Assembly: GCF_001633105.1 (NCBI RefSeq)
Contig: NZ_LUKZ01000033.1
Location: 32,148 to 65,848 of the forward strand
Direction of reading: 5' to 3'
DNA: 33,701 bases
From: Acidovorax sp. GW101-3H11
GTDB lineage: Bacteria; Pseudomonadota; Gammaproteobacteria; Burkholderiales; Burkholderiaceae_C
Part shown: positions 16,905-25,345 of the stretch, one piece after another
Position numbering within the stretch: the stretch's first letter is position 1
Layout of the letters: each line of letters starts with the position of its first letter
The notes under the pieces: generated by a model
What the model saw: the letters and a program-made list of their open reading frames with translations, nothing else
What the model was told of the DNA's origin: nothing
Database searches by the model: none
Translations under genes and position numbers: made by a program

Positions 16905-17207
16905 TCAGACGATCGGCTGGTGCACGGTGACGAGCTTGGTGCCATCGGGGAAGGTGGCCTCGACCTGGATGTCCGGAATCATCTCGGCGATGCCTTCCAT
17001 CACATCGGCGCGGGTCAGCACGGTGCGGCCTTCGCTCATGAGCTGCGCCACGGTCTTGCCGTCGCGGGCGCCCTCCATCACGGCGGCGCTGATCAGGGCT
17101 ACGGCCTCGGGGTAGTTGAGCTTCAGCCCCCGGGCCTTGCGGCGCTCGGCCAGCAGGGCGGCGGTGAAGATCAGCAGCTTGTCTTTTTCTCTGGGGGTGA
17201 GTTCCAT
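16905..17207 (-). CDS. ureA: Urease subunit gamma
   Basis: A 100-residue structural subunit. The start [14 protein letters not shown] and the segments [32 protein letters not shown], and [13 protein letters not shown] are diagnostic. It is the first gene of the operon in this window; ureD, which usually comes just before it, is not here. The region upstream is shared with the divergent sensor-kinase gene, 150 bases between starts, so both promoters overlap or abut. Confidence 0.97.
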   Translation of the reverse strand: MELTPREKDKLLIFTAALLAERRKARGLKLNYPEAVALISAAVMEGARDGKTVAQLMSEGRTVLTRADVMEGIAEMIPDIQVEATFPDGTKLVTVHQPIV

Positions 17208-17357
17208 GGTGTACGCCGATGTGATCTTGTGAAAGCGGTTCGATCATAGGCAGCAAGCCCCGTGCCCGCCATACGCCAGAGGGCGAAGACGGGCGGGGCG
17301 CGGAAGGCGCCGGTGGCATGGAAACTGCACTTGCACGGGCCTCCATCCCCTGTGCCC

Positions 17358-20300
17358 ATGCCCCCCACCACCGCCTCCCTTGCCCCGCCTGACGCGGCCT
17401 CGGCCCCCGTGCTGGGGCCGGATGCCGACGCGCAGGCACCGCAGCAGGTCGTCAAGGTCCGGCGCGACTACAACAGCTGGGTGGCCACCGAGACCATGGA
17501 GGACTACGCGCTGCGCTACACCCCCCAGCGCTTTCGCAAATGGTCTGAATGGCGCGTGGCCAACACCGCGTTCGGCGCGGCGTCCTTCCTGATCCTCGAA
17601 GCCGTGGGCGCCACGCTGCTGGTGCAGTACGGCTTCATCAACGCCTTCTGGGCCATCGTTGCCACGGGGCTCATCATCTTTCTGGCGGGGCTGCCCATCA
17701 GCGTGTATGCCGCGCGCTACGGGGTGGACATGGATCTGCTCACGCGCGGCGCGGGCTTTGGCTACATCGGCTCTACGCTCACCTCGCTGATCTACGCGAG
17801 CTTCACTTTCATCTTCTTCGCGCTCGAAGCCGCCGTGATGGCCTACGCGCTGGAACTGGCGCTCGACATCCCGCCCACCTGGGGCTACCTGATCTGCGCC
17901 ATTGTGGTGATTCCGCTGGTCACCCACGGCGTGTCGGCCATCAGCCGCCTGCAGGTGTGGACGCAACCGCTGTGGCTGGTGATGCTGGTGGTGCCATTTG
18001 TGTATGTGCTGATGCGCGATCCTGGTGCATTCTCGGGCGTTGTGCACTATGGTGGTGAATCGACGCGCGGTGCCACGTTCCAGTTGCCCCTGTTTGGTGC
18101 GGCGCTCACCGTGGGCATTGCGCTCATTACCCAGATGGGGGAGCAGGCCGACTATCTGCGCTTCATGCCCGCCCGCACCGCCACCACGCGCGGGCGCTGG
18201 TGGCTGGGCGTGCTGGTGGGGGGGCCGGGCTGGGTGGTGCTGGGCGTGCTCAAGATGCTGGGCGGTGCGCTGCTGGCGTGGCTGGCGCTCAAGCACATGG
18301 TGCCGGTGGACCGCGCGGTGGACCCGAACCAGATGTACCTGGTGGCTTACGAATATGTGTTCCCGCACTACGGCTGGGCGGTGGCGGCCACGGCGCTGTT
18401 TGTGGTGGTGTCGCAGATGAAGATCAATGTGACCAATGCCTACGCAGGCTCGCTGGCCTGGTCCAACTTCTTCTCGCGGCTCACGCACAGCCATCCGGGG
18501 CGGGTGGTGTGGGTGGTGTTCAACACGCTGATCGCCTTCATGCTGATGGAGATGAACGTGTTCCGCGCCATGGGCGAGGTGCTGGGGCTGTACTCCAACA
18601 TCGCCATCGCCTGGATCATGTCGGTGGTGGCCGACCTGGTCATCAACAAGCCGCTGGGCCTGTCGCCCAAGGGCATCGAGTTCAAGCGCGCGCACCTGTA
18701 CGACATCAATCCGGTGGGCGTGGGCGCGATGGCGTTGGCATCGGTCGTGTCCATCAGCGCGCACCTGGGGCTGTTCGGCCCGCTGCCGCAGGCGTTCTCG
18801 GCCGTCATTGCGATGGCGGTGGCGTTTGTGGCTGCGCCGCTCATCGCCTGGGCCACGCGCGGCAAGTACTACATCGCGCGGCAGAGCGAGCCGGTGGCTG
18901 TGCCTGTGGCGGAGCCTGTGCCCGGCGCGCGGGCTTCCGACGTAGGCAGCTACCAGCGCTTCACGGTGCAGCGTTGCGTGATCTGCGAGCGCGAATACGA
19001 AGCGCCGGATATGGCCCAGTGCCCCGCCTACCGGGGCGCCATCTGCTCGCTGTGCTGCACGCTGGACGCGCGCTGTGGCGACCTGTGCAAGCCGCACGCG
19101 AGCATGGCCGTGCAGTGGTCGGCCGCGCTGCGCTGGGTGCTGCCGCGCGCCATCTGGCGTTACCTGGACACGGGCCTGGGCCACTTTCTGCTGCTGATGC
19201 TGGTAATCGCGCCGCTGCTCGCGGCCGTGATGGGCCTGCTCTACCACCAGGAACTGAACACCATCGCCCAGGCCACGACGGACACCGAAGTGGCGGCCGC
19301 GCCGGAGGTAGCCTTGCGCTCGGGCCTGCTCAAGGCCTATCTGGCGCTGCTGGTCATCTCGGGCATCGTGGCGTGGTGGCTGGTGCTGGCGCACAAGAGC
19401 CGCCAGGTGGCGCAGGAAGAATCCAACCGCCAGACAGGCCTCTTGGTGCGCGAGATCGAGCTGCACCGCCAGACCGACGAAGCCCTGCAAACCGCGCGCA
19501 GTGTGGCCGAGCAGGCGCGCCAGCAGGCCGAGGCCGCGCGTGCCCTGGCCGACCAGGCCAACCAGGCCAAGAGCCGCTACATCAGCGCCATCAGCCACGA
19601 GATCCGCACGCCGCTCAATTCCATCCTGGGCTACGCTCAGCTCATGGGCGAGGACACGGGCGTGCCGCCACACCGCAAGCAGGCGGTGCATGTGATCCGG
19701 CGCGGGGGCGAGCATTTGTTGTCGCTCATCGAAGGCACGCTGGATATTGCACGCATCGAATCGGGCAAGCTCACTCTGGATGTCGCGCCCATGCGCTTTG
19801 CGGACGGCCTGCATGAGATGGCCAGCCTGTTCGAGCTGCAGGCCGCCGCGAAGGGCCTGGCGTTCACGTTCGACGTGCAGGGGGTGATCCCGGAGGTGGT
19901 GCGCGCCGACGACAAACGCCTGCGCCAGATCCTCATCAACCTGCTGGGCAACGCCGTCAAGTTCACCGCACAGGGCACCGTCACGCTGCGCGTGCGCTAT
20001 GCGCGCGAGATGGCGCGCATCGAGGTGCAGGACACGGGGCCGGGCCTCACGCCCGGCGAGATCGAGCGCATCTTCGAGCCCTTTGCGCGCGGCGGCTCGG
20101 CCGGTGCGCCGTCGGCCCCCGGCGCGGGGTTGGGGCTCACCATCGCCAAGATGCTCACCGCGCTCATGGGCGGCGAGCTGACGGTGAGCAGCACCCCGGG
20201 CGTGGGCTCGGTGTTCCAGGTCAAACTGTTTCTGCCCGAGGTGCATGCCGAGGCCCTGGGCAAGGCCGCCGCGCCGGTGGCCGTGCAGGCCCGGCGGGCG

Positions 20301-20966
20301 CGCAAGGGCTACGCGGGCGAGCGCCGCCGCATCCTGGTGGTAGACAACGAAGAGCCCGACCGCGAGTTGCTGGTGCAACTGCTTGAACCCCTGGGCTTCG
20401 AGCTGCGCCAGGCCGCCAGTGGCCACGATGCGCTGGACCTGCTGGCCACCGGCTACCGCCCGCACGCGATCTTCATGGACCTAGCCATGCCGGGCATCGA
20501 CGGCTGGGAGACCTTGCGGCGGGTGCGGCAGATGCATCTGCCCGATGTCCAGTGCGCCATCGTCTCTGCCAATGCGTTCGACAAGGCGCTGGACAACGAC
20601 GTGGACATCCGCCCCGAGGACTTCATCGTCAAGCCCGTGCGCCACACCGAGCTGCTGGACTGGCTGGAGCGCCGCCTGGGGCTGCAATGGTGGTACGAGG
20701 GCGATGCGCTGGCGCAGCCCACAGCCCCGCAGCCCCCGCACCCGGCATTCCCCACGGCCGAGCCATTGAGCTACCCCAACGCCGCCGCCCTGGCCGCGCT
20801 GGCCCAGGCCGTGGCGCTGGGCTACTACCGGGGCATCCTCAACACCCTGGACGAGATCGAGCGCAGCCAGCCCGCGCACCAGGCGTTTGTGCACACCATG
20901 CGGCAGATGGCGCGCGAGTTCCAGTTCGACGCCATGGGCCAGATCCTGGAGCAGGCCCCTTCGTGA
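17358..20966 (+). CDS. NCS1-type permease fused to hybrid sensor histidine kinase
   Basis: A 1202-residue fusion. Residues about 40-510 form a purine/cytosine-type (NCS1) permease with roughly 12 hydrophobic segments (FAARYGVDMDLLTR-like region, GYIGSTLTSLIYASF). Residues 540-577 hold eight cysteines (C-x2-C-x11-C-x7-C-x2-CC-x5-C-x3-C). Two more membrane segments and a coiled coil follow. Then comes HisKA with phospho-acceptor His747 (AISHEIRTPLNSILGYA), an ATPase domain (NLLGNAVKF, DTGPGL, GAGLGL), and a receiver with Asp1041 (FMDLAMPGIDGWE) and VKP. The tail (1110-1202) is helical. ATG 17358 is preferred over ATG 17262 because the intervening codons (ATA, AGG, TTG, CCA) are unlike the gene. 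By analogy with CbrA it may sense or transport a nitrogen compound and pass the signal to the next gene. Confidence 0.9.
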   Translation: MPPTTASLAPPDAASAPVLGPDADAQAPQQVVKVRRDYNSWVATETMEDYALRYTPQRFRKWSEWRVANTAFGAASFLILEAVGATLLVQYGFINAFWAIVATGLIIFLAGLPISVYAARYGVDMDLLTRGAGFGYIGSTLTSLIYASFTFIFFALEAAVMAYALELALDIPPTWGYLICAIVVIPLVTHGVSAISRLQVWTQPLWLVMLVVPFVYVLMRDPGAFSGVVHYGGESTRGATFQLPLFGAALTVGIALITQMGEQADYLRFMPARTATTRGRWWLGVLVGGPGWVVLGVLKMLGGALLAWLALKHMVPVDRAVDPNQMYLVAYEYVFPHYGWAVAATALFVVVSQMKINVTNAYAGSLAWSNFFSRLTHSHPGRVVWVVFNTLIAFMLMEMNVFRAMGEVLGLYSNIAIAWIMSVVADLVINKPLGLSPKGIEFKRAHLYDINPVGVGAMALASVVSISAHLGLFGPLPQAFSAVIAMAVAFVAAPLIAWATRGKYYIARQSEPVAVPVAEPVPGARASDVGSYQRFTVQRCVICEREYEAPDMAQCPAYRGAICSLCCTLDARCGDLCKPHASMAVQWSAALRWVLPRAIWRYLDTGLGHFLLLMLVIAPLLAAVMGLLYHQELNTIAQATTDTEVAAAPEVALRSGLLKAYLALLVISGIVAWWLVLAHKSRQVAQEESNRQTGLLVREIELHRQTDEALQTARSVAEQARQQAEAARALADQANQAKSRYISAISHEIRTPLNSILGYAQLMGEDTGVPPHRKQAVHVIRRGGEHLLSLIEGTLDIARIESGKLTLDVAPMRFADGLHEMASLFELQAAAKGLAFTFDVQGVIPEVVRADDKRLRQILINLLGNAVKFTAQGTVTLRVRYAREMARIEVQDTGPGLTPGEIERIFEPFARGGSAGAPSAPGAGLGLTIAKMLTALMGGELTVSSTPGVGSVFQVKLFLPEVHAEALGKAAAPVAVQARRARKGYAGERRRILVVDNEEPDRELLVQLLEPLGFELRQAASGHDALDLLATGYRPHAIFMDLAMPGIDGWETLRRVRQMHLPDVQCAIVSANAFDKALDNDVDIRPEDFIVKPVRHTELLDWLERRLGLQWWYEGDALAQPTAPQPPHPAFPTAEPLSYPNAAALAALAQAVALGYYRGILNTLDEIERSQPAHQAFVHTMRQMAREFQFDAMGQILEQAPS

Positions 20967-22051
20967 CGATGACCACCACCCCCATGACCGCGACCTTGCC
21001 CCCTTCCACCCCGGCCACCCCCGCGCTGGCCGCACTGGACCGCAGCGACAGCGACGTGGTGCTGATCGTGGACGACGTGCCCGACAACCTGGCCGTGCTG
21101 CACGACGCGCTCGATGAATCGGGCTACACCGTGCTGGTGGCCATGCACGGCGAAGCCGCGCTGCAGCGTGCCGCGCAGGCGCTGCCTGACATTGTTCTGC
21201 TCGACGCCATGATGCCCGGCATGGACGGCTTTGAAGTCGCCCGGCGCCTCAAGGCATCGCCCACCACCGCGCACATTCCCATCATCTTCATGACCGGCCT
21301 CACCGAAACCGAGCACCTCGTGGCCGCGCTGGAAGCGGGCGGCGTGGACTATGTCACCAAGCCCATCAAGCCGCGCGAGGTGATGGCGCGCATGGGCGTG
21401 CACCTGGGTGCCGCGCGCAAGGCCCGGCAGGATGCGCGCCAGGCCCGCGAGGCGCGCAATGCGCTCGATGCCTTCGGCTACGCCAGCATCACCGTGCGCG
21501 CGGTGGACGGCCGCATCGTGTGGCAGACCCCGCTCGCGCGCGAGCTGCTGCAAAGCTATTTTTGCGAGGTAGGCCCCGATGGCGCCCCCACCGCCTTTGG
21601 CCAGTGGGCGCCCGAGCCCGTGCAGGCCTGGCTGCGCCGCCACGTGCTGGCCGACAACGCCGCCGAGCTGCTGGCCGCATCGCTGGCCGAGCCGCCGCGC
21701 CTGGCGGTGGAGCAGGGCGCCCGTCGGCTCACCTTCCGCCTGCACCAGCAGGCGGGCGACAGCGCGGGCGGCGGCGACTGGCTCATCGTGATGCGCGAGG
21801 TGTCGGACGCCAAGATCATCGAATCCATGAGCCTGTCCTTCAAGCTCACCGCGCGTGAGGCCGAGGTGCTGTACTGGGTGGTCAAGGGCAAGATCAACCG
21901 CGACATCGGCGACATCCTGGGCGCCAGCCCCGCCACGGTGAAGAAGCACCTGGAGCGGGTGTTTGCCAAGCTGGGTGTGGAAACGCGCACGGCGGCGGCG
22001 GCGATGGCCATGAACCGCATCCGCCAGCTGCACCCGCAGTTTGAGGGATGA
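20963..22051 (+). CDS. Response regulator, receiver plus LuxR-type HTH
   Basis: A 362-residue protein. The receiver (about 30-150) has VLIVDD, phospho-acceptor Asp81 in VLLDAMMPGMDGFE, and YVTKPIKP. A middle segment of about 130 residues (NALDAFGYASITVRAVDGRIVW) looks PAS-like. The C-terminus is a LuxR-type DNA-binding domain (LTAREAEVLYWVVKGKINRD, ASPATVKKHLERVFAKLGV, residues 293-355). GTG 20963 overlaps the kinase stop (GTGA) with GGAG 11 bases upstream; ATG 20969 is the alternative. Coupling to the permease-kinase gene makes it the probable output regulator. The targets are unknown; the adjacent urease operon is the first candidate. Confidence 0.92.
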   Translation: MTMTTTPMTATLPPSTPATPALAALDRSDSDVVLIVDDVPDNLAVLHDALDESGYTVLVAMHGEAALQRAAQALPDIVLLDAMMPGMDGFEVARRLKASPTTAHIPIIFMTGLTETEHLVAALEAGGVDYVTKPIKPREVMARMGVHLGAARKARQDARQAREARNALDAFGYASITVRAVDGRIVWQTPLARELLQSYFCEVGPDGAPTAFGQWAPEPVQAWLRRHVLADNAAELLAASLAEPPRLAVEQGARRLTFRLHQQAGDSAGGGDWLIVMREVSDAKIIESMSLSFKLTAREAEVLYWVVKGKINRDIGDILGASPATVKKHLERVFAKLGVETRTAAAAMAMNRIRQLHPQFEG

Positions 22052-22061
22052 GAAGGTTTTT

Positions 22062-22098
22062 GGCCTTCTGCGCGCGCTGGTAAAGGGTTTTTAGCTAT
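22062..22098 (+). repeat. Degenerate 37-bp element, copy E2
   Basis: GGCC, five bases (TTCTG), CGCGC, 17 bases, AGCTAT, without gaps relative to E1 and E3. It shares a continuous GCCTTCTGCGCGC with E1. It overlaps the start of the perfect hairpin at 22094-22116. Confidence 0.6.
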
Positions 22099-22116
22099 CT
22101 ATTTTGAATAGATAGC
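22094..22116. terminator. Perfect 10-bp hairpin between convergent genes
   Basis: GCTATCTATT (22094-22103) pairs fully with AATAGATAGC (22107-22116), loop TTG. It lies between the ends of the response regulator and the DUF3334 gene, the expected place for a two-way terminator. It lacks a clean T-run, so it may work only partly. Confidence 0.5.
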
Positions 22117-22143
22117 GCCCCTGGCGCGGGCGCTTCTTGCTTC

Positions 22144-22830
22144 TTACATCCCCAGCGACTTGAGCAGCGCGTCGGTATCATCCTGCCCGGCAGGTGGTGG
22201 CGCGGGCACCGGGGGGCCTTCCTGCGACTGGGCCATCAGGGCGTCGGGGTCGGGGGCTTCCTGGGCTTCGAAGTCGTAGAGCTTGATGAACTCGGTGCGG
22301 TCAATCGCCAGTTCCAGGTAGAAGATGTTGTTGTTGGCAGTGTAGAAGGTCACGCGCCGGGCCTCGGGCTTGTCCAGGTTGGCGTCTACGCTGAGCTGCA
22401 CCTGCTTGTTCAGCACCAGCATCTTGGGCTGGTTCTGGGTGATGTGGGTCTGCAGCTCGCGCCGCACCTTGCCGGTGAAGTCGCCCACCACCTGGTTCAT
22501 CAGCTCGCCCATCACGTTGCTGACTTCGTCCGAGGTGTAGGAGCTGACCAGGTCGTCCTTGGACATGCCCATGTTCAGCAGGTAGTTGGCATACAGCTCC
22601 ATGGCCGCCTGGCCGCTGAAGTTGATGATCACCAGGCCCGAGAAGCCGCCGTCGAACAGCACAAAACAGCCGATTTCGGGCCGCAGGCAGGTCTTGCTGA
22701 TGCGCTGCACCATGCCGGAGTAGTGGATCTGGCTGTGGGTGGCCACGCCCAGCACCCGGGTAACGGAGTTGCACAGACTGATCAAGAGGTCTTCGGTGCT
22801 GTAGACGGAGGGTTTTTCGGGGGTGCTCAT
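22144..22830 (-). CDS. DUF3334 family protein (CheX-like)
   Basis: A 228-residue protein that fits DUF3334 by length and pattern. Residues about 10-190 resemble the CheC/CheX/FliY phosphatase fold: SDEVSNVMGELMNQVVGDF holds an E-x2-N motif (Glu102, Asn105), the feature that CheX-type phosphatases use to dephosphorylate CheY. A Pro/Asp-rich linker (190-214) leads to the C-terminal peptide DDTDALLKSLGM, similar to the CheY-binding peptide of FliM. A role in response-regulator signalling is inferred; no chemotaxis genes are nearby. It is convergent with the LuxR-type regulator and divergent from the DUF917 gene. Confidence 0.75.
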   Translation of the reverse strand: MSTPEKPSVYSTEDLLISLCNSVTRVLGVATHSQIHYSGMVQRISKTCLRPEIGCFVLFDGGFSGLVIINFSGQAAMELYANYLLNMGMSKDDLVSSYTSDEVSNVMGELMNQVVGDFTGKVRRELQTHITQNQPKMLVLNKQVQLSVDANLDKPEARRVTFYTANNNIFYLELAIDRTEFIKLYDFEAQEAPDPDALMAQSQEGPPVPAPPPAGQDDTDALLKSLGM

Positions 22831-23023
22831 GGTGGGGTGTGGCTGTCAGCCAGAAAACGACTTGTTGCACAGCATAGGCGATGACGCCCCCGGAAACCAG
22901 AGTGTTGGCCCTGCCGTGGCGCGCGCTGCCACCCGGTGCGGGGGGAGCACAACGCCAATTGACTTTCGACCCGGCTTGGGTATCGTGCTTTCCATCCAAC
23001 AACAGAGAGGAGAGGGGCGCCTG

Positions 23024-24208
23024 ATGGGCAACGTCTATTCCTATGGCCTGACCGATTTCCAGGCGATTGCCACCGGGGCGGCCGTGCTGGCCAGTGGCGG
23101 TGGCGGCAGCTACCACGACGCCTGCGCCATCGTGCAGCAGCTGGCAGACCAGGGCTACACCGGCACGGTGCAGGTGCAGGACTACGACGGTGCCACCAAC
23201 GCCTGCGTGCTGGCCATCATGGGCTCGCCCGACGCGGCCGACAACCTCACTCTCACGGCGGTGCAGAACTCCATCAGCAACACCGTGGCCGTGATGCAGG
23301 CGTACACCGGCATGCAGCCGGGCGCCTTCATCCCGGTGGAGATCGGGCCCATCAATTCGCTGGTGCCGCTGATCGGCGCGGCCATGTCGGGCGGCAGCAT
23401 CTGGGTGGTCAATGGCGACGGCGCGGGCCGTGCCGTGCCCGAACTGCCCCAGACCACCTTCACCGCCCCCGCCGGGCCAGCGCCCAGCCCCGCCGTGCTG
23501 GCCAGCGATGCGCCCACGCTCGTCGCGGCGGAATATGCGGTGCTGGGCTCCGCCACGGCGTCGGGCATCGAGTCGCTGGCGGGTGGGGTGGTGGGTGGTT
23601 TTGGCGGGTATTCGGGCATTGCGATGTGGCCCTCCAACGCTGGCAACCAGTTTGCGTTGTCAGGCAGCTACATCCCGGGCACGCTGGAGCAGGCGCGCCA
23701 GCTGGGCCTGCAGCTCTTGCAGGCCGTCACGCCGCTGAGCACCCAGGCGGTGGCGGCGGGCATTGAGGAGATCACCGGCCGCGCCGCGCGTGCCGTGGTC
23801 AGCAACTTCTATATCACCTCGGTCACGCAGTCCACCTCCAGTGCGTCACTGGATTCGGGCATCATCCGGCTGGACAATGCGCCGGACCCGGCCCAGAGCA
23901 CCGAAACGCACTACCTCTACAACCTCAACGAGAACCTGATCATGTATTCGGCGGCGAGCACCACCCCCGACATCATTGCGCCCGACTCGATCTGCTATTA
24001 CTCCGAGAGCACGGGGCGCGGGTTCTCGAACGCCAGCGACGACCTGGCCCAGTATTTCGATGCCACCACGGGCCGCAGCACCGGCAACATGGTGAGCGTG
24101 ATTGCGGTGCAGACCGCCCCCCAGCTCTACAACACCCCGGGCGTAGTGGCGTCGTTTGCGGCGCTGTTGCGCAACATTGGCTACGCAGGTGGCATGCCCC
24201 CGGCCTGA
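23024..24208 (+). CDS. DUF917 family protein
   Basis: A 394-residue protein starting at ATG 23024 behind a purine-rich ribosome site (AGAGAGGAGAGGGG). The N-terminal LASGGGGSYHDA motif and VPVEIGP-type segment (FIPVEIGPINSL) are typical of DUF917 proteins, which are related to hydantoinase/oxoprolinase-type enzymes and are often found beside nucleobase or hydantoin transporters. Later segments include GGFGGYSGIAMWPSNAG and a Thr/Ser-rich C-terminal half that is less conserved. Substrate and reaction are unknown. The nearby NCS1-type permease makes a cyclic nitrogen compound conceivable. The open frame extends upstream to 22823, but without coding character. Confidence 0.75.
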   Translation: MGNVYSYGLTDFQAIATGAAVLASGGGGSYHDACAIVQQLADQGYTGTVQVQDYDGATNACVLAIMGSPDAADNLTLTAVQNSISNTVAVMQAYTGMQPGAFIPVEIGPINSLVPLIGAAMSGGSIWVVNGDGAGRAVPELPQTTFTAPAGPAPSPAVLASDAPTLVAAEYAVLGSATASGIESLAGGVVGGFGGYSGIAMWPSNAGNQFALSGSYIPGTLEQARQLGLQLLQAVTPLSTQAVAAGIEEITGRAARAVVSNFYITSVTQSTSSASLDSGIIRLDNAPDPAQSTETHYLYNLNENLIMYSAASTTPDIIAPDSICYYSESTGRGFSNASDDLAQYFDATTGRSTGNMVSVIAVQTAPQLYNTPGVVASFAALLRNIGYAGGMPPA

Positions 24209-24283
24209 ACCTGGGGCGAAGACGAAAACCCGAAGCCTGGCGCCTGGCGCAAGATATCTGAACGAAACGGAACGCTGTGAACA

Positions 24284-25336
24284 ATGGCCACGGGTATGGG
24301 TGAAGTAGACCTGAACAAGGAGCGGCTGGAACTGGCCCTGGAGGCTGCCGGGCTGGACCTGTGGGAGAACGATCTCATCACCGGCAACGTCACGCGCAAG
24401 GCCACCAAGACCTTCGAGGAGCTGGGGTTCACCGAGGAGGAAATCGTCTCGGGCGTGCAGGACATCTACGGCCTGTTCCACCCCGACGACATCGACACCG
24501 TGCGCCAGGCGGTGGCCGACCACCTGACGGGCGTCACGCCGCAATACCGCTGCGAGTTCCGGCTGCGCTCCAAAAGCGGCGAGTGGGTCTGGTTTGCCAA
24601 CTATGGCCGCATCATGGACGGCCACAGCGATACGCCGGGCAAACGCCTGATCGGGGTCACCTTCAACATCCACGACCGCAAGTGCCGCGAGACCGAGATC
24701 GCGCAGATCAACCAGCAGCTCACCGAACAGAACCGGCTGCTGCAGCAGCTCAACACCGCGCTGGAGCGGCTGGCCGCCAACGACTCGCTCACCGGCCTGT
24801 CCAACCGCCGCACACTGATGGAGATGGGTGCCAAGGAGTACAAGCGCACCGAGCGCTTTGGCCACCCGCTGTCGCTGCTGGTGGTGGACATCGACCTGTT
24901 CAAGGCGGTCAACGACGTCTTTGGCCACCTCGCGGGCGACCGCGTGATCTGTGCCGTGGCCCAGGCCTGTGCCGTGCGCAAGCGCAACGGTGTGGACATC
25001 GTGGCGCGGTTTGGTGGCGAGGAGTTTGTCATCGTGCTGCCGGAGACCGACGGCCCGAGCGCACTGCGCGTGGCAGAAACGCTGCGCCAGGACGTCGAGG
25101 CGCTGCGCGTGGCGGTGGGCGATGCGGGGCAGGATGTGGCGGTCACCGTCAGCATCGGGGTGGCCACCCTGCACAAGGGCTCGGGGCTCGACTTTGAAGA
25201 GCTGGTGAACCGTGCCGACAAGGCGCTCTATCAGGCCAAGGGCACGGGGCGCAACGCTGTGTACGTCGCTGATGCGCAGACCGATGGCGGCAGCATGGCT
25301 GCACCGACGCAGCTGGACCTGGGCGGCGGGATCTAG
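24284..25336 (+). CDS. PAS-GGDEF diguanylate cyclase
   Basis: A 350-residue cytoplasmic signalling enzyme. A PAS/PAC sensory domain spans about residues 12-130 (WENDLITGNVTRKATKTFEELGF, FRLRSKSGEWVWFANYGRI), followed by a coiled coil (AQINQQLTEQNRLLQQLNTAL) and a GGDEF domain (DSLTGLSNRRTL, VVDIDLFKAVND, FGHLAGDRVI) with the active site GGEEF at 244-248. It should make cyclic-di-GMP. The inhibitory-site position (235-238) reads NGVD rather than RxxD, so product inhibition is probably weak or absent. It follows the DUF917 gene after 75 bases and may be co-transcribed. Confidence 0.95.
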   Translation: MATGMGEVDLNKERLELALEAAGLDLWENDLITGNVTRKATKTFEELGFTEEEIVSGVQDIYGLFHPDDIDTVRQAVADHLTGVTPQYRCEFRLRSKSGEWVWFANYGRIMDGHSDTPGKRLIGVTFNIHDRKCRETEIAQINQQLTEQNRLLQQLNTALERLAANDSLTGLSNRRTLMEMGAKEYKRTERFGHPLSLLVVDIDLFKAVNDVFGHLAGDRVICAVAQACAVRKRNGVDIVARFGGEEFVIVLPETDGPSALRVAETLRQDVEALRVAVGDAGQDVAVTVSIGVATLHKGSGLDFEELVNRADKALYQAKGTGRNAVYVADAQTDGGSMAAPTQLDLGGGI

Positions 25337-25345
25337 AGAAGATTT

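Noticed and set aside
17244..20465. 1073-codon open frame on the minus strand
   Set aside because: It lies entirely antisense to the permease-kinase gene, has a His/Arg/Gln-rich composition with no domain, and is explained by high GC codon positions.
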